64,000 nt of DNA from Ga0077527 sp964531455 (GCA_964531455.1 CAZHFZ010000015.1:1-64000); one strand, 5' to 3'; shown: positions 1 through 8,901, counted from the first letter of the stretch. Made by a program: numbers and translations. The notes: generated by a model not told the origin, from the letters alone.

Positions 1-370
1 CCGTACACTCTCAAAACCCGATGCAGAGCAGCGTCATCCGATGCAGGATTTCAGCCTGTTCCGCGTAAGCAAGCCGTAAGTGTAGCCACCTAAACTGCGC
101 CAGCTTTTTTGCGTGTTGTGCAACGAAGTTCTGTGGCGTGCAATATCGCGAAAGCAGCGTGAAAAATGTATGGTGCGGCGCAGCATACAAGAGCTAAAAA
201 AGCTTTGTTGGCTTCGAGCCTTCGTGTAGAGTTCGGTTCCGGCGTGTAAGCATAAAAATTTAGTTCCAAAATAAAGGAACTAATTTGCATTTGCCGCCTT
301 GATTGGGTTGTGAATTGCAAGTCAAGCGTGATGTGCGGCACACCGAACCAGAAGTAATTATTGAGTTCCG
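1..370. other. Upstream intergenic stretch of the tct operon
   Basis: No convincing complete gene lies here. The second forward frame is open from the window edge to a TAA at 78-80 and could be the last 25 codons of a gene beginning outside the window, but its codon use is not distinctive. The rest is AT-richer than the surroundings and probably carries the promoter of tctBA. I could not pick one -35/-10 pair with confidence. A 10-of-11 inverted repeat at 257-286 is listed separately. An 83-codon minus-strand open frame at 90-341 is rejected. Confidence 0.4.
257..286. promoter_or_regulatory. AT-rich inverted repeat upstream of tctB, possible operator
   Basis: Arms 257-267 and 276-286 pair at 10 of 11 positions, with TTAGTTCC against GGAACTAA perfect, around an 8-base AT loop. 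It lies about 120 bases before the tctB start. Neither side has a proper T-tract, so a DNA-binding site is more likely than a terminator. The cognate regulator is not identifiable in the window. Confidence 0.35.
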
Positions 371-403
371 GTGTCTGTCTTTGAAATCAGGAGGGTGTTC
401 ATT

Positions 404-850
404 TTGAAAATCGAGAATCAGCAAGACTTTTGGGCGGGCATGATGTTCATCAGCTTTGGCGCTCTTGCCATCTGGCTGTCGACGGACTACCCGATGGGGA
501 CTGCCAGCCGGATGGGGCCGGGCTACTTTCCCACCTGGTTGGGTATTTGCATGACCGGTTTGGGCATGGCGATTACTCTTATCAGCTTCAGAACAGCTGG
601 CGACAAGATCGGCAAATGGGCCTGGAAGCCAATGGTGATGTTGAGCACCGGTTTCTTTGTTTTCGGTTGGTCAGTGGACCATATCGGATTTATCCCGGGC
701 ACGGCCATGCTGGTATTTCTGGGAGCCCTTGCCGGGCGCGAGTTCCGCATCAAGGAAGTCATAGTCCTGATGATTGTCATGATCATCGGCTGCTGGGCCT
801 TGTTCATCAAAGGCCTCGAATTGCCGTTCCCGCTGTTCTGGTGGAGATAA
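404..850 (+). CDS. tctB: Tripartite tricarboxylate transporter small membrane subunit, TctB family
   Basis: Small membrane subunit of a TTT (TctABC-type) secondary transporter. It works with TctA and a periplasmic receptor to import carboxylates with a cation gradient. The protein is about 148 residues with four hydrophobic segments, near residues 10-28, 40-58, 72-95 and 105-140, the usual TctB plan. I chose the TTG at 404 because AGGAGGG at 389-395 sits eight bases before it. A GTG at 371 in the same frame would add eleven residues but places that ribosome site inside the gene. The stop lies four bases before tctA, so the two are translated together. The family call rests on topology, length and the position next to TctA. 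Confidence 0.85.
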   Translation: MKIENQQDFWAGMMFISFGALAIWLSTDYPMGTASRMGPGYFPTWLGICMTGLGMAITLISFRTAGDKIGKWAWKPMVMLSTGFFVFGWSVDHIGFIPGTAMLVFLGALAGREFRIKEVIVLMIVMIIGCWALFIKGLELPFPLFWWR

Positions 851-854
851 AAAA

Positions 855-2378
855 ATGGAATCACTCTTTGCTAACCTGATTCTCGGTTTTGAGACGGCAG
901 TAACACTGCAGAACCTGTTGTACTGTTTCATCGGTGTATTCGTCGGCACACTGGTCGGCGTGTTGCCCGGCATCGGTCCGCTGGCGGCCATCGCCATGCT
1001 GTTGCCGGCCACATTCAACCTGCCCCCGGTGGGCGCTTTGATCATGCTGTCCGGTATTTATTACGGCACCCAGTATGGCGGTTCCACGACTTCGATCCTG
1101 GTGAATCTGCCGGGCGAATCGGCATCGGTGGTGACTTGTATCGATGGCCATCAAATGGCCAAGAACGGTCGTGCAGGACCGGCCCTGGCCATTGCAGCGA
1201 TTGCTTCGTTCTTCGCGGGCACTGTGGGAACGGTTCTGATTGCATTGGCAGGCCCGCCTTTGGCTGAAATGGCCTTGAAGTTCGGTGCACCCGAATACTT
1301 TTCGCTGATGACCATGGGTTTGATCGCCTCGGCGGTTCTCGCCAGCGGTTCGATGCTCAAGGCGATTGCGATGATTTTTCTCGGTTTGCTCATCGGTATT
1401 GTTGGCACCGACGTCAATTCGGGCATGTCGCGCTTCACCTTTGGCGCCTCCGGCCTGGCTGACGGGTTAAGTTTTGTGGTTGTGGCGATGGGCCTGTTCG
1501 GTTTTGGTGAAATTCTCGCCAATCTTGAAAAAGGTGAGGAAGCCGCAAGCCGTGACTTGCTCAAAACCAAGATCGATCACCTGTATCCGACCCTCAGGGA
1601 CATGAAGCTTTCGGTCGGTCCAGTCATGCGCGGAACTGCAATCGGCGCTTTTTTCGGCACGTTGCCGGGTGCTGGCCCTACGATCAGTGCATTCTCCAGT
1701 TATGCCATGGAGAAAAAAGTGGCGGCACACCCCGAAGAGTTCGGTAAGGGCGCAATTCAAGGTGTGGCCGGACCGGAAGCGGCAAACAACGCTGCTGCAC
1801 AATGTGCATTCATTCCCACGCTGACCCTTGGTATTCCCGGTAGCGGAACCATGGCCCTGATCCTGGGCGCACTCACCATCCAGGGGATTGCACCCGGACC
1901 TCAGGTCATGACCCAGCGCCCTGATTTGTTCTGGGGCCTGATCGCGAGCATGTGGATCGGCAATGCGATGCTGGTGATTCTGAATCTGCCGTTGATCGGC
2001 TTGTGGGTCAAGCTGCTGTCGGTTCCGTACCGCTGGCTTTTCCCGGCGATTCTGACCTTCATGGCCATCGGTGTTTACAGCGTCAACAACCTTGATCTGG
2101 ATATTTACCTGACGGTGTTCTTCGGTCTGATGGGTTATGTCTTCCTCAAGCTCAAGTGCGAGCCTGCTCCGCTGATCCTCGCCTTTGTTCTGGGGCCGTT
2201 GATGGAGGAAAACCTGAGAAGGGCGCTGCTGATTTCACGTGGCGATCCGACAGTGTTCCTGACCCGGCCAATCAGCGCGACGTTCTTGATTCTGACTGCG
2301 CTGTTATTGATATTCATGATCCTGCCGGCTGTACGCAAGAAGCGGGATATGGCGTATGAAGAACCGCCTACAGCATAA
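855..2378 (+). CDS. tctA: Tripartite tricarboxylate transporter large permease, TctA family
   Basis: Main transmembrane subunit of the TTT carboxylate importer in the inner membrane. The 507 residues are the normal family length. The N-terminal half carries the TctA signature around residues 32-75, with GVLPGIGPLAAIAMLLPA and then GIYYGTQYGGS. A second related glycine-rich segment near 265 (GTLPGAGPTISAF) reflects the family's internal duplication. About eleven to twelve hydrophobic segments are visible. It follows tctB after four bases and is followed by a strong intrinsic terminator before the receptor gene. It is the only TctA in the window, although seven receptors of the partner family are present. 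Confidence 0.96.
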   Translation: MESLFANLILGFETAVTLQNLLYCFIGVFVGTLVGVLPGIGPLAAIAMLLPATFNLPPVGALIMLSGIYYGTQYGGSTTSILVNLPGESASVVTCIDGHQMAKNGRAGPALAIAAIASFFAGTVGTVLIALAGPPLAEMALKFGAPEYFSLMTMGLIASAVLASGSMLKAIAMIFLGLLIGIVGTDVNSGMSRFTFGASGLADGLSFVVVAMGLFGFGEILANLEKGEEAASRDLLKTKIDHLYPTLRDMKLSVGPVMRGTAIGAFFGTLPGAGPTISAFSSYAMEKKVAAHPEEFGKGAIQGVAGPEAANNAAAQCAFIPTLTLGIPGSGTMALILGALTIQGIAPGPQVMTQRPDLFWGLIASMWIGNAMLVILNLPLIGLWVKLLSVPYRWLFPAILTFMAIGVYSVNNLDLDIYLTVFFGLMGYVFLKLKCEPAPLILAFVLGPLMEENLRRALLISRGDPTVFLTRPISATFLILTALLLIFMILPAVRKKRDMAYEEPPTA

Positions 2379-2404
2379 ATCTGTGGTGGTGTTTCAGTAC
2401 AACC

Positions 2405-2435
2405 AACACGCGGCTTTCAGCCGCGTGTTTTTTTT
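2405..2435 (+). terminator. Intrinsic terminator between tctA and its receptor gene
   Basis: An 11-base stem (2405-2415 with 2419-2429) with a 3-base TTC loop runs into eight consecutive T. It ends one base before the ribosome binding site of the next gene in the same direction. It probably lowers or conditions expression of the receptor relative to tctBA unless a promoter lies inside the hairpin region. Confidence 0.85.
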
Positions 2436-2446
2436 GGGGAGATAAA

Positions 2447-3433
2447 ATGAAAGCAAAACACAAGATGAAAACCCTGTTTGCAACAATGGCCGCACTTGCG
2501 GTGGCGGCTGTGCCAATGACTTCTGCTGCGCAGGCCTATCCGACCAAGCCGATCCGGCTGGTCGTGGCGTTTCCGGCGGGGGGTTCCACCGACATCATTG
2601 CGCGCCTGGTCGCGCAACGCCTCGGGGAGAGGCTCGGCCAGCAAGTTATCGTCGACAACCGCGGCGGCGCTGGCGGCACCATAGGCACGGAGATTGCGGC
2701 CCGCGCGGCCCCGGACGGCCATACGCTGACCATGGGGACGACCAGCACGCACGTGATCGCTCCTGCAGCCTATGCCAAGGTCAGCTATGACCCGGTCAAG
2801 GATTTTTCACCGATCACCCTGGTTGCTTCCACACCGTATCTTCTGGTGCTGCACCCGGGCGTGAAGGCCAACAATCTGAAGGAATTCGTTGCGCTGGCAA
2901 AGTCACAGCCGGGCAAGATGAACTTTGCTTCGGCCGGCACCGGTTCGACCACGCAGTTGGCCATGGAAATGCTCAAGATTGCGGCCGGCATCGACATCGT
3001 TCATGTGCCTTATGGCGGCAATGGCCCGGCAGGTACTGCGACCTTGGGCGGGCAGGTGCAGGCACTGTTTGGCAGCATGCCGGCGGTTCTTCCGCATGCG
3101 CAGGCTGGACGTCTGCGTCCGATTGCCGTCGGTACGGCGACCCGTTCGCCGGCGCTGCCGAATGTGCCCACGGTTGCCGAGTCGGGTTACCCCGGATTTG
3201 AAGTTTCGCTGTGGCTGGGCTTTTTCGCACCCAAAGGTACGCCGCAACCGGTGCTGAACCGCTTGCAAAAAGAGCTGACCGAAATTGCCAACAATGCGGA
3301 AATGAAAGCCCAGTTTGAAAAGAACGGCGCCAGCTCGGTGACCAATACACCGGCAGAGATGAACGCGTTGATGAAGACCGAACTTGAAAAGTACAGCAAG
3401 GTGGTCAAGGCTGCGGGCGTCTCGCTCAAATAA
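2447..3433 (+). CDS. Tripartite tricarboxylate transporter substrate-binding protein (Bug/TctC family)
   Basis: Periplasmic receptor of the TctC/Bug family that captures a carboxylate and delivers it to TctAB. It has 328 residues with a Sec signal peptide ending near residue 30 (SAAQA). Mature-protein hallmarks are YPTKPIRLVVAFPAGGSTD, the VDNRGGAGGTIGTE loop, VPYGGNGPA, and LPNVPTVAESGYPGFE. GGGGAGA at 2436-2442 before the ATG supports the start. It is the natural partner of the TctBA pair directly upstream, but the two are separated by a terminator. The substrate cannot be told from sequence. Confidence 0.93.
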   Translation: MKAKHKMKTLFATMAALAVAAVPMTSAAQAYPTKPIRLVVAFPAGGSTDIIARLVAQRLGERLGQQVIVDNRGGAGGTIGTEIAARAAPDGHTLTMGTTSTHVIAPAAYAKVSYDPVKDFSPITLVASTPYLLVLHPGVKANNLKEFVALAKSQPGKMNFASAGTGSTTQLAMEMLKIAAGIDIVHVPYGGNGPAGTATLGGQVQALFGSMPAVLPHAQAGRLRPIAVGTATRSPALPNVPTVAESGYPGFEVSLWLGFFAPKGTPQPVLNRLQKELTEIANNAEMKAQFEKNGASSVTNTPAEMNALMKTELEKYSKVVKAAGVSLK

Positions 3434-3464
3434 GCTTTTTGCCCGGCGGCGGCAGCCGCCTTGG

Positions 3465-3499
3465 AACGCCGCTTGCGGGCAACCGCACGCGGCGTTTTT
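3465..3499 (+). terminator. Terminator between convergent receptor and MFS genes
   Basis: A stem of eight pairs (3465-3472 with 3489-3496) has a second inner stem TGCGG/CCGCA and is followed by five T. It terminates the tct transcript and overlaps the last bases of the opposing MFS gene. Confidence 0.7.
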
Positions 3500-4634
3500 A
3501 TTTGTCCTGACGGTCGATGTGCGACAAGTAGCCGCTGGCCAGAAGGATGCCGGCACTGGTCCAGAACACCGGTGCAATGCCGAGCAGCGCACCGACCGAA
3601 CCGGCCGCCAGCGGCACGGCGATGTGCGTGATGTTGTTGATGGTCAGGCGCAGTCCGGTGACCTCGCCTGAGCGGCCGGGAGGCGAACGGTTATAGGTCA
3701 GATTCAGTGTCAACGGCTGGCTGACGCCCAGAGTCAAACCGATGCCGAAGGAAAGCGCCATGAGTGCGGGCACGAATTCAATGAAGGTGAACGGCAGGAA
3801 CAGCAGTGCGGCGATGCACATTGCGGCGGCCAGCACTGTTTCCACGCTGAAGCGCCGGGTCAGCACCGGCAAGCCGACGCGAACGATAAAACTTGCCGCT
3901 GCAAATGCGCCGAGGATGGTGCCAATGGTGGAAGCGGACAGGCCGATCGAATGACCATAAATCGGCACATAAAAAACATAGAGATCCCAGCCGGTAGTGA
4001 CCAGGCCGCTGACGATGATCATTCGTCGCAGCGGCGGGACGCGCAGCAGATCAAAAGCGCTGTTTGTCGAGGACTCCTTGCGCGCGCCGTGCGCACCGAG
4101 CTGCCTCATCATGGCCATTGTCGCGATCGGCGCCAGTGCCAGCACGGCAAAGGCTATATAGGCCGGGCCAAAACCATAACGGTCAATCATCAGGCCGGCG
4201 ATTACCGGGCCGATCATGTGTCCGCTGGAATAACCAAGGCTCAGTGTTGAAAAATTCTGTGTTCTTTCAGCTGCATTGCCCAGCGTGCCGGCAAGGTTTT
4301 GCACGGCGACATTGAAAAAAACGAAACCAATGCCGATCAACGGAGCCGACATGAATAGTCCCGGCAATGTCGGTGACAAGGCGGGGATGGTGAGTCCGGA
4401 GGCAAAAGCAATTGCGCCGCCGAGCATCGGCCAGCGTGATCCGTGACGATCTGAAATGCGCCCGACGACGAGTGCAAAAGCCAGCTGGAATATGGAATAC
4501 GAAGCAATCAGCATTCCGATGAGCATCGGGCCGGCGCCCAGATTGAGCGCGAGCAGGGAGGCCACCACCCGGCTGCCCATATGTCCGCCTTGCATGGCGA
4601 GTGTGAGCAGAGTCAGAACGGTGATCGGTTTCAA
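3498..4634 (-). CDS. Major facilitator superfamily transporter
   Basis: Inner-membrane secondary transporter of 378 residues with about twelve hydrophobic segments. The loop between helices 2 and 3 carries the MFS motif A-like stretch GRISDRHGSRWPML near residue 58. It lies 73 bases downstream of the class II aldolase gene on the same strand and probably shares its transcript, so a sugar-acid or hydroxy-acid substrate or product is a reasonable guess. No residues define the substrate. Confidence 0.88.
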   Translation of the reverse strand: MKPITVLTLLTLAMQGGHMGSRVVASLLALNLGAGPMLIGMLIASYSIFQLAFALVVGRISDRHGSRWPMLGGAIAFASGLTIPALSPTLPGLFMSAPLIGIGFVFFNVAVQNLAGTLGNAAERTQNFSTLSLGYSSGHMIGPVIAGLMIDRYGFGPAYIAFAVLALAPIATMAMMRQLGAHGARKESSTNSAFDLLRVPPLRRMIIVSGLVTTGWDLYVFYVPIYGHSIGLSASTIGTILGAFAAASFIVRVGLPVLTRRFSVETVLAAAMCIAALLFLPFTFIEFVPALMALSFGIGLTLGVSQPLTLNLTYNRSPPGRSGEVTGLRLTINNITHIAVPLAAGSVGALLGIAPVFWTSAGILLASGYLSHIDRQDK

Positions 4635-4707
4635 TGCGGCTTCCGGGAACAGGGCCGGGGCGCTGTCGCCATTGCCGGCAGCAGCGCCCCGGATGAATCA
4701 AGTGTGG

Positions 4708-5529
4708 TCAGGAGGCGTAGCCGGGCGATTCCCGGTCAAGCTTGCGCATCAGTGCTTCCCACATCAGCTTGCCGCCTGCACCGCGTCCGCCGGGACCATA
4801 AATGAACTGGCCTTGTTCCACGGTGTGTTTGACCACTTCGTCGGGGAGCCGGTTGAGTGCGGCGCCACCGGTCATTGCGGTGATCTGCATTTTGCAGGCC
4901 CGTTCCAGGCGATACATGCGTGCGAACATTTCGCTGATGCTGGTGCCCACGCTCAGTGTGCCGTGATTGCGCAGGATCAGCATGCCGCCGTCGCCAAGAT
5001 CCTTGACCAGGCGCTCGCGTTCATTGAGATCTTCGGCGACGCCTTCGAAGTCGTGATAACGCACCTGGGAGAGTGCGGTCAGCGCCATCTGCGTGAGCGG
5101 CAGCAGCCCGTCTTTTTGTGAGGCCACGGCAACGCCATACTGGGTGTGGCAATGCATGACAGCGTCGGCGCCGGGGCAATTCATGTGTATGGCGCTGTGG
5201 ATCGTGAAGCCCGCCGAGTTCACTTCATAAGGCGATTCCGACAATTTACCGCCTTCGATGTCGCATTTGATCAGATCCGATGCGGTCATTTCCTCGAACA
5301 GCAGGCCATAGGGGTTGATCAGGAACTGGTCGTGTGTGCCCGGTACGCGGCAGGAAATGTGGGTGCCCAGCATGTCGGTCCAGCCCATCAACGCCGTCAG
5401 GCGGTAGGCAGCCGCGAGTTCGACGCGGGCACGCCATTCTTCGGGGCTGATGCCGCGTGCGGCACGCGCCGCCGTGCGGGAGCCGGTGTTTCGATGTTTT
5501 GCTGGAGCCTTGGCTGCGCGTCGTGTCAT
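4708..5529 (-). CDS. Class II aldolase/adducin family protein
   Basis: Predicted zinc enzyme of the class II aldolase/adducin fold (fuculose-phosphate aldolase, ribulose-5-phosphate epimerase and decarboxylase relatives). It has 273 residues. The family metal ligands are visible as HCHTQYG near residue 128 and RNHGTLSVG near residue 185. The first 25 residues are basic and Ala/Arg-rich and look like a non-catalytic extension. Many members of this branch act on phosphate-free hydroxy acids and are found beside permeases, as here. It heads a probable two-gene operon with the MFS gene. The exact reaction is unknown. Confidence 0.88.
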   Translation of the reverse strand: MTRRAAKAPAKHRNTGSRTAARAARGISPEEWRARVELAAAYRLTALMGWTDMLGTHISCRVPGTHDQFLINPYGLLFEEMTASDLIKCDIEGGKLSESPYEVNSAGFTIHSAIHMNCPGADAVMHCHTQYGVAVASQKDGLLPLTQMALTALSQVRYHDFEGVAEDLNERERLVKDLGDGGMLILRNHGTLSVGTSISEMFARMYRLERACKMQITAMTGGAALNRLPDEVVKHTVEQGQFIYGPGGRGAGGKLMWEALMRKLDRESPGYAS

Positions 5530-5828
5530 ATCGTGGATTCCTGTGCTGGTGGCTTAAAATTGCCCCGTCGGGATCACGCCGGAGGGCTGCCTTCTGTGAA
5601 TGACAGTAGAATACCGCAGTCCGTGATAAAAATTTCATTGGCAAGGGCCGTTAATGCAACAGGTCAGTCTGATTAATCCGTATCGTGAACTTCATAACGG
5701 GTTGAGCCGCGCTTACAATATCGGTGATTTGAGCCAGCAGACACAATGTCGCCAGCCCCAACTGGCCAGGACCGATCTGGAGAGGCCTGACTCCGTGTAA
5801 ATCAGGCAAGCAACATCAGGAGACCACC
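5530..5828. other. Divergent intergenic region between aldolase and prpF-like genes
   Basis: This 299-base stretch separates two divergent genes and should hold both promoters. A 48-codon forward frame at 5654-5800 has an AAGGG seven bases before its ATG but no recognisable domain, and I do not call it a gene. A good ribosome site, CAGGAGA, precedes the 5829 start. No palindrome or terminator was found. Confidence 0.35.
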
Positions 5829-7019
5829 ATGAAGCAACTCAAACTACCAGCTGTATTCATGCGCGGTGGCACCAGCAATGCCGTCGTATTCAATCAAAAA
5901 GACCTGCCGCAGGATCGTGCGCTGTGGGACGAGATTTTCCTGGCGGCGATCGGCAGCCCGGATCTCAATGGCCGGCAGCTGGACGGCATGGGTGGCGGCG
6001 TTTCATCGCTGTCCAAGGTTTGCGTGATCGGACCACCTACGCGACCGGATGCCGATATCGATTACACCTTTGCCCAGGTGCAGGTAAAGGAGGCCAAGGT
6101 CGACTACACCGCGAACTGCGGCAACATGTCGTCAGCGATGGGTCCGTTTGCGGTTGATGAAGGCATCGTCAAGGTTTCGGGGCGTGAGGCATTGGTGCGG
6201 ATCCACAATACCAACACCAAAAAAATCATCCATGCCTTGTTCAGTATCGATGACGGCCTGGCTGCGGTGGATGGCGACCTTGCGATTCCCGGCGTGTCCG
6301 GCACCGGCTCGCCGGTGAAACTGGAATTCCGCGACCCCGGCGGTGCGACCACCGGCAAGCTGTTGCCGACCGGTAATGTGGTGGACACGCTGGACGTGCC
6401 GGGTGTGGGCAAGATTCGCGTTTCGATGGTCGATGCGGCGAACGCCACGGTGTGGGTGAACGCCAAGGACATCGGACTCAGCGGCATCGAATTGCCGGAA
6501 CCCCTGGAAGCGAATGCGGCCGCCATGCAAAAGCTGTCGGCGATCCGGATCGCGGCTTCGGTGGCGATGGGCATTGCGCCCAACGTCGAAGAGGCGGCGA
6601 AGCGAAAATCCGTACCCTTCATCGGTTTTGTTTCGGCGCCTCAGGATGCAAAGCTGTTGTCGGGCGATACCATCAAGGCGGACGAGATTGATCTGACCGG
6701 GCGGGTGATTTCCAATGGCCAACCGCATCGTGCACTGCCGTTGACGGTGTCGTTGTGCATGGCCGTGGCTTCGCGCCTTGAAGGTTCGGTGGTCAGTGAA
6801 GTCCTGCGCAAGGGGCCCGACGCCGAAGCGCCGATTCGCATCGGCATGCCCTCGGGCATTCTGACCGTGGCTGCGACGGTTGCTCAAAAGAGCGGCGCCT
6901 GGCATGCCGAGCAGGGTGCGTTTTATCGCACCCAGCGCCGCATGTTCGAAGGCCAGGTGCTGGTGCGGGCTTCAGGCGTGCCGGGACTGATTGCAGCCGG
7001 CACGCGAAAAGTTGCTTGA
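5829..7019 (+). CDS. PrpF family isomerase (methylaconitate / oxalomesaconate type)
   Basis: Member of the PrpF family, two-domain proteins of diaminopimelate-epimerase fold that move double bonds or isomerise unsaturated tri- and dicarboxylates such as 2-methylaconitate or 4-oxalomesaconate. It has 396 residues, family length. The signature MRGGTSNA is at residues 11-18. Lys63 (LSKV) and Cys97 (ANCGNMSSA) match the catalytic Lys/Cys pair of PrpF with the same 34-residue spacing. No prpB, prpC or acnD lies nearby, so a methylcitrate role is not supported locally. A tautomerase role in aromatic-acid or tricarboxylate breakdown is equally possible. It stands alone on this strand. Confidence 0.9.
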   Translation: MKQLKLPAVFMRGGTSNAVVFNQKDLPQDRALWDEIFLAAIGSPDLNGRQLDGMGGGVSSLSKVCVIGPPTRPDADIDYTFAQVQVKEAKVDYTANCGNMSSAMGPFAVDEGIVKVSGREALVRIHNTNTKKIIHALFSIDDGLAAVDGDLAIPGVSGTGSPVKLEFRDPGGATTGKLLPTGNVVDTLDVPGVGKIRVSMVDAANATVWVNAKDIGLSGIELPEPLEANAAAMQKLSAIRIAASVAMGIAPNVEEAAKRKSVPFIGFVSAPQDAKLLSGDTIKADEIDLTGRVISNGQPHRALPLTVSLCMAVASRLEGSVVSEVLRKGPDAEAPIRIGMPSGILTVAATVAQKSGAWHAEQGAFYRTQRRMFEGQVLVRASGVPGLIAAGTRKVA

Positions 7020-7078
7020 GTGGAAATTATAAATTATTGAATAAAATCAATGATTTATGTTTTTTCTGACGGAGTGAA

Positions 7079-8020
7079 TCAACCCCGCTGCACGAGGTTC
7101 AGCAGGCGCCCCGCATCCAGCGTGCGCGCCTGCGCCTGCATCTCCGGCAGGTAACGCGCCTGCAGGTTTTTCGCTTCGCCGAGCATGTCGCTGAAAGCAT
7201 CGCGCAGCATCTGTGTACTCAGCGTGCGGCCGCCAGCGTAGTAGTGGCGCGCGACATGGCCCAGTGCATAGGTGCTTGCGAAGCTCATGCCCGAACTCAC
7301 AGCCTGTTTGCCGATGCCCCCGAGCATTCCGCCGCCGATGCCGCGCAGCAATCCGCCGAGCAGCTTGCGTCCGGCCTGTTCGAGATACTGCGAAGTCAGT
7401 CCGACCCCTGCAGTAGCGATGAAATCCTTGATGTGGCCGCGGTCGAGTTCGTAGCCATACGACTTGCCGACCCGGTAGACCAGCTTCATCTGCAGCGGAA
7501 TGATCGCCATCGTCGCCAGTGATTCGGGCAGCAGTTCGATGGCTCCATTGAGGATGGCTGCATCGAGGATGGCCTTGTCCATTTCTTCGCGCCCCATCGT
7601 CGATACAGCTGCAACCGGTGCGGCCACCGCGATCGGTGCGATCGGCGCTTCAGCCATTTTTTCGGCCTCTGCGGCAAAAACTTCCGCTGCGCCGGCGTCG
7701 GTACCCAGCGCGCTGCGCAGTGCGGCAAGGAACTCGCGCTCGGCCGGCGACTGTGCGCCATCGGCATCACAGACGCAGACCGCCATTTCATAGGCGAGCT
7801 GGCGCGATTGCGGGGTGGTCAATGCAGTGGCCAGCGCCGGCAGCGACGAACGTTTGAGCAATACATCCTGTACGAGCGCGCTGAGGTTGATCGAGGCCTC
7901 GCCAGCCAGCGTTTCAGCGATATTCCTGATCTCGTTGCGTTCGCGTTCGTGTTTGCTGCCGTCCGCGAAGGCGGCCATCAGGCACGCGGTCAGCACGGCT
8001 TTCTGTTCCTGCTCGATCAT
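7079..8020 (-). CDS. TerB-like and DUF697 (YcjF-type) two-domain protein
   Basis: A 313-residue protein with two parts. Residues 1-120 are helical and resemble the TerB/co-chaperone fold (FADGSKHERERNEI, then VCDADGAQSPAEREFL, two acidic EF-hand-like turns). An Ala/Pro linker covers about 125-150. Residues 160-285 match the DUF697/YcjF type, with IPLQMKLVYRVGKSYGYEL, IKDFIATAGVGLTSQYLE and a glycine-rich hydrophobic hairpin LLGGLLRGIGGGMLGGIG that may insert in the membrane. AGGAGA precedes the ATG. Function is unknown. DUF697 proteins often accompany GTPases in envelope stress, but no GTPase gene is adjacent. Confidence 0.85.
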   Translation of the reverse strand: MIEQEQKAVLTACLMAAFADGSKHERERNEIRNIAETLAGEASINLSALVQDVLLKRSSLPALATALTTPQSRQLAYEMAVCVCDADGAQSPAEREFLAALRSALGTDAGAAEVFAAEAEKMAEAPIAPIAVAAPVAAVSTMGREEMDKAILDAAILNGAIELLPESLATMAIIPLQMKLVYRVGKSYGYELDRGHIKDFIATAGVGLTSQYLEQAGRKLLGGLLRGIGGGMLGGIGKQAVSSGMSFASTYALGHVARHYYAGGRTLSTQMLRDAFSDMLGEAKNLQARYLPEMQAQARTLDAGRLLNLVQRG

Positions 8021-8091
8021 GACGTTCTCCTGTGTATGCCGCCGTTGGGCAATACGAACGGCTGCAAGTTCCGCGCTGCCGCAACCGGCAC

Positions 8092-8901
8092 TCAGCCTGG
8101 CCGTGCCGCGGTCAGCCCGCCGTCGACAACAAGATGTGTCGCGGTGATGTAGCGCGCCTCATCGGATGCGAGGAACAGCACGGCATGCGCGGTATCCCAG
8201 GCGTCGCCCATGCGGCCAATCGGTACTGCGGCATGGCGTTTTGCGACGAGATTGGCGCCGGCTTCAGGGCCGAGTTGTTTGACCAGACGTTCTTCAACCA
8301 ATGGTGTGTGCATGGTTCCGACGATCACCAGATTGCAGCGGATGCCTTTTTTGATATAGGCCATGGCTGTTGAGCGCGTGAATCCGACGAGGCCGGATTT
8401 TGCCGTGCTGTAGGCCACATGTACACGCCCATCGACCTGATGGGCAAATCCCGCGACCGATGAGATATTGACGATGGCGCCGCTGCCCTGTTTTTCCATC
8501 ACCGGCAGCACATGTTTGCAGCCGAGGAAGGCAGTCTTCAGGTTGTGGTCGAGTTGCCGGTCCCAGACTTCCTCGCTCATGCTCACCGGGTCGCCGGGCG
8601 CGGAGCCGCCGACATTGTTGATCAGGATGTCGATGCGTCCGAAGCGTTCGAGGCAGGCATCAACGGATTGCTTGACCGAATCGGAGTCCGTCATGTCGCA
8701 ACTTGCGGTGAAGCAGATGCCGCCCTCATTGGCGATGATGGCGCGGGTTTCTTCAACTGCAGCGGGATTGATGTCGGTGCCGAAGACTTTTGCGCCCTGA
8801 CGTGCCAGCAGTACCGCGGTGGCCTTGCCGTTGCCCCAGCCCGCGCCGATGGCGCCGGCGCCGGTGACGAATGCAACCTTGCCTTTGAGATCCAGCATCA
8901 C
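8092..8901 (-). CDS. Short-chain dehydrogenase/reductase (SDR) family oxidoreductase
   Basis: NAD(P)-dependent oxidoreductase of the classical SDR type, 269 residues. The cofactor motif is TGAGAIGAGWGNG at about residues 14-26, followed by an acidic residue in GTDIN that favours NAD(H). NNVG follows near residue 90. The catalytic set is Ser in NISSVAG near 147 and YSTAK near 163. AAGGA precedes the ATG. The substrate is not predictable. It lies on the same strand as the neighbouring small genes and the TerB-like gene, 71 bases before the latter. Confidence 0.93.
   Translation of the reverse strand: MMLDLKGKVAFVTGAGAIGAGWGNGKATAVLLARQGAKVFGTDINPAAVEETRAIIANEGGICFTASCDMTDSDSVKQSVDACLERFGRIDILINNVGGSAPGDPVSMSEEVWDRQLDHNLKTAFLGCKHVLPVMEKQGSGAIVNISSVAGFAHQVDGRVHVAYSTAKSGLVGFTRSTAMAYIKKGIRCNLVIVGTMHTPLVEERLVKQLGPEAGANLVAKRHAAVPIGRMGDAWDTAHAVLFLASDEARYITATHLVVDGGLTAARPG

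Noticed and set aside
90..341. 83-codon minus-strand frame in the leader of the tct operon
   Set aside because: No ribosome site, no domain, and it covers the inverted repeat and probable promoter.
5654..5800. 48-codon plus-strand frame in the aldolase-prpF gap
   Set aside because: An AAGGG lies upstream, but composition is not distinctive and no family is visible. It is mentioned in the intergenic entry only.
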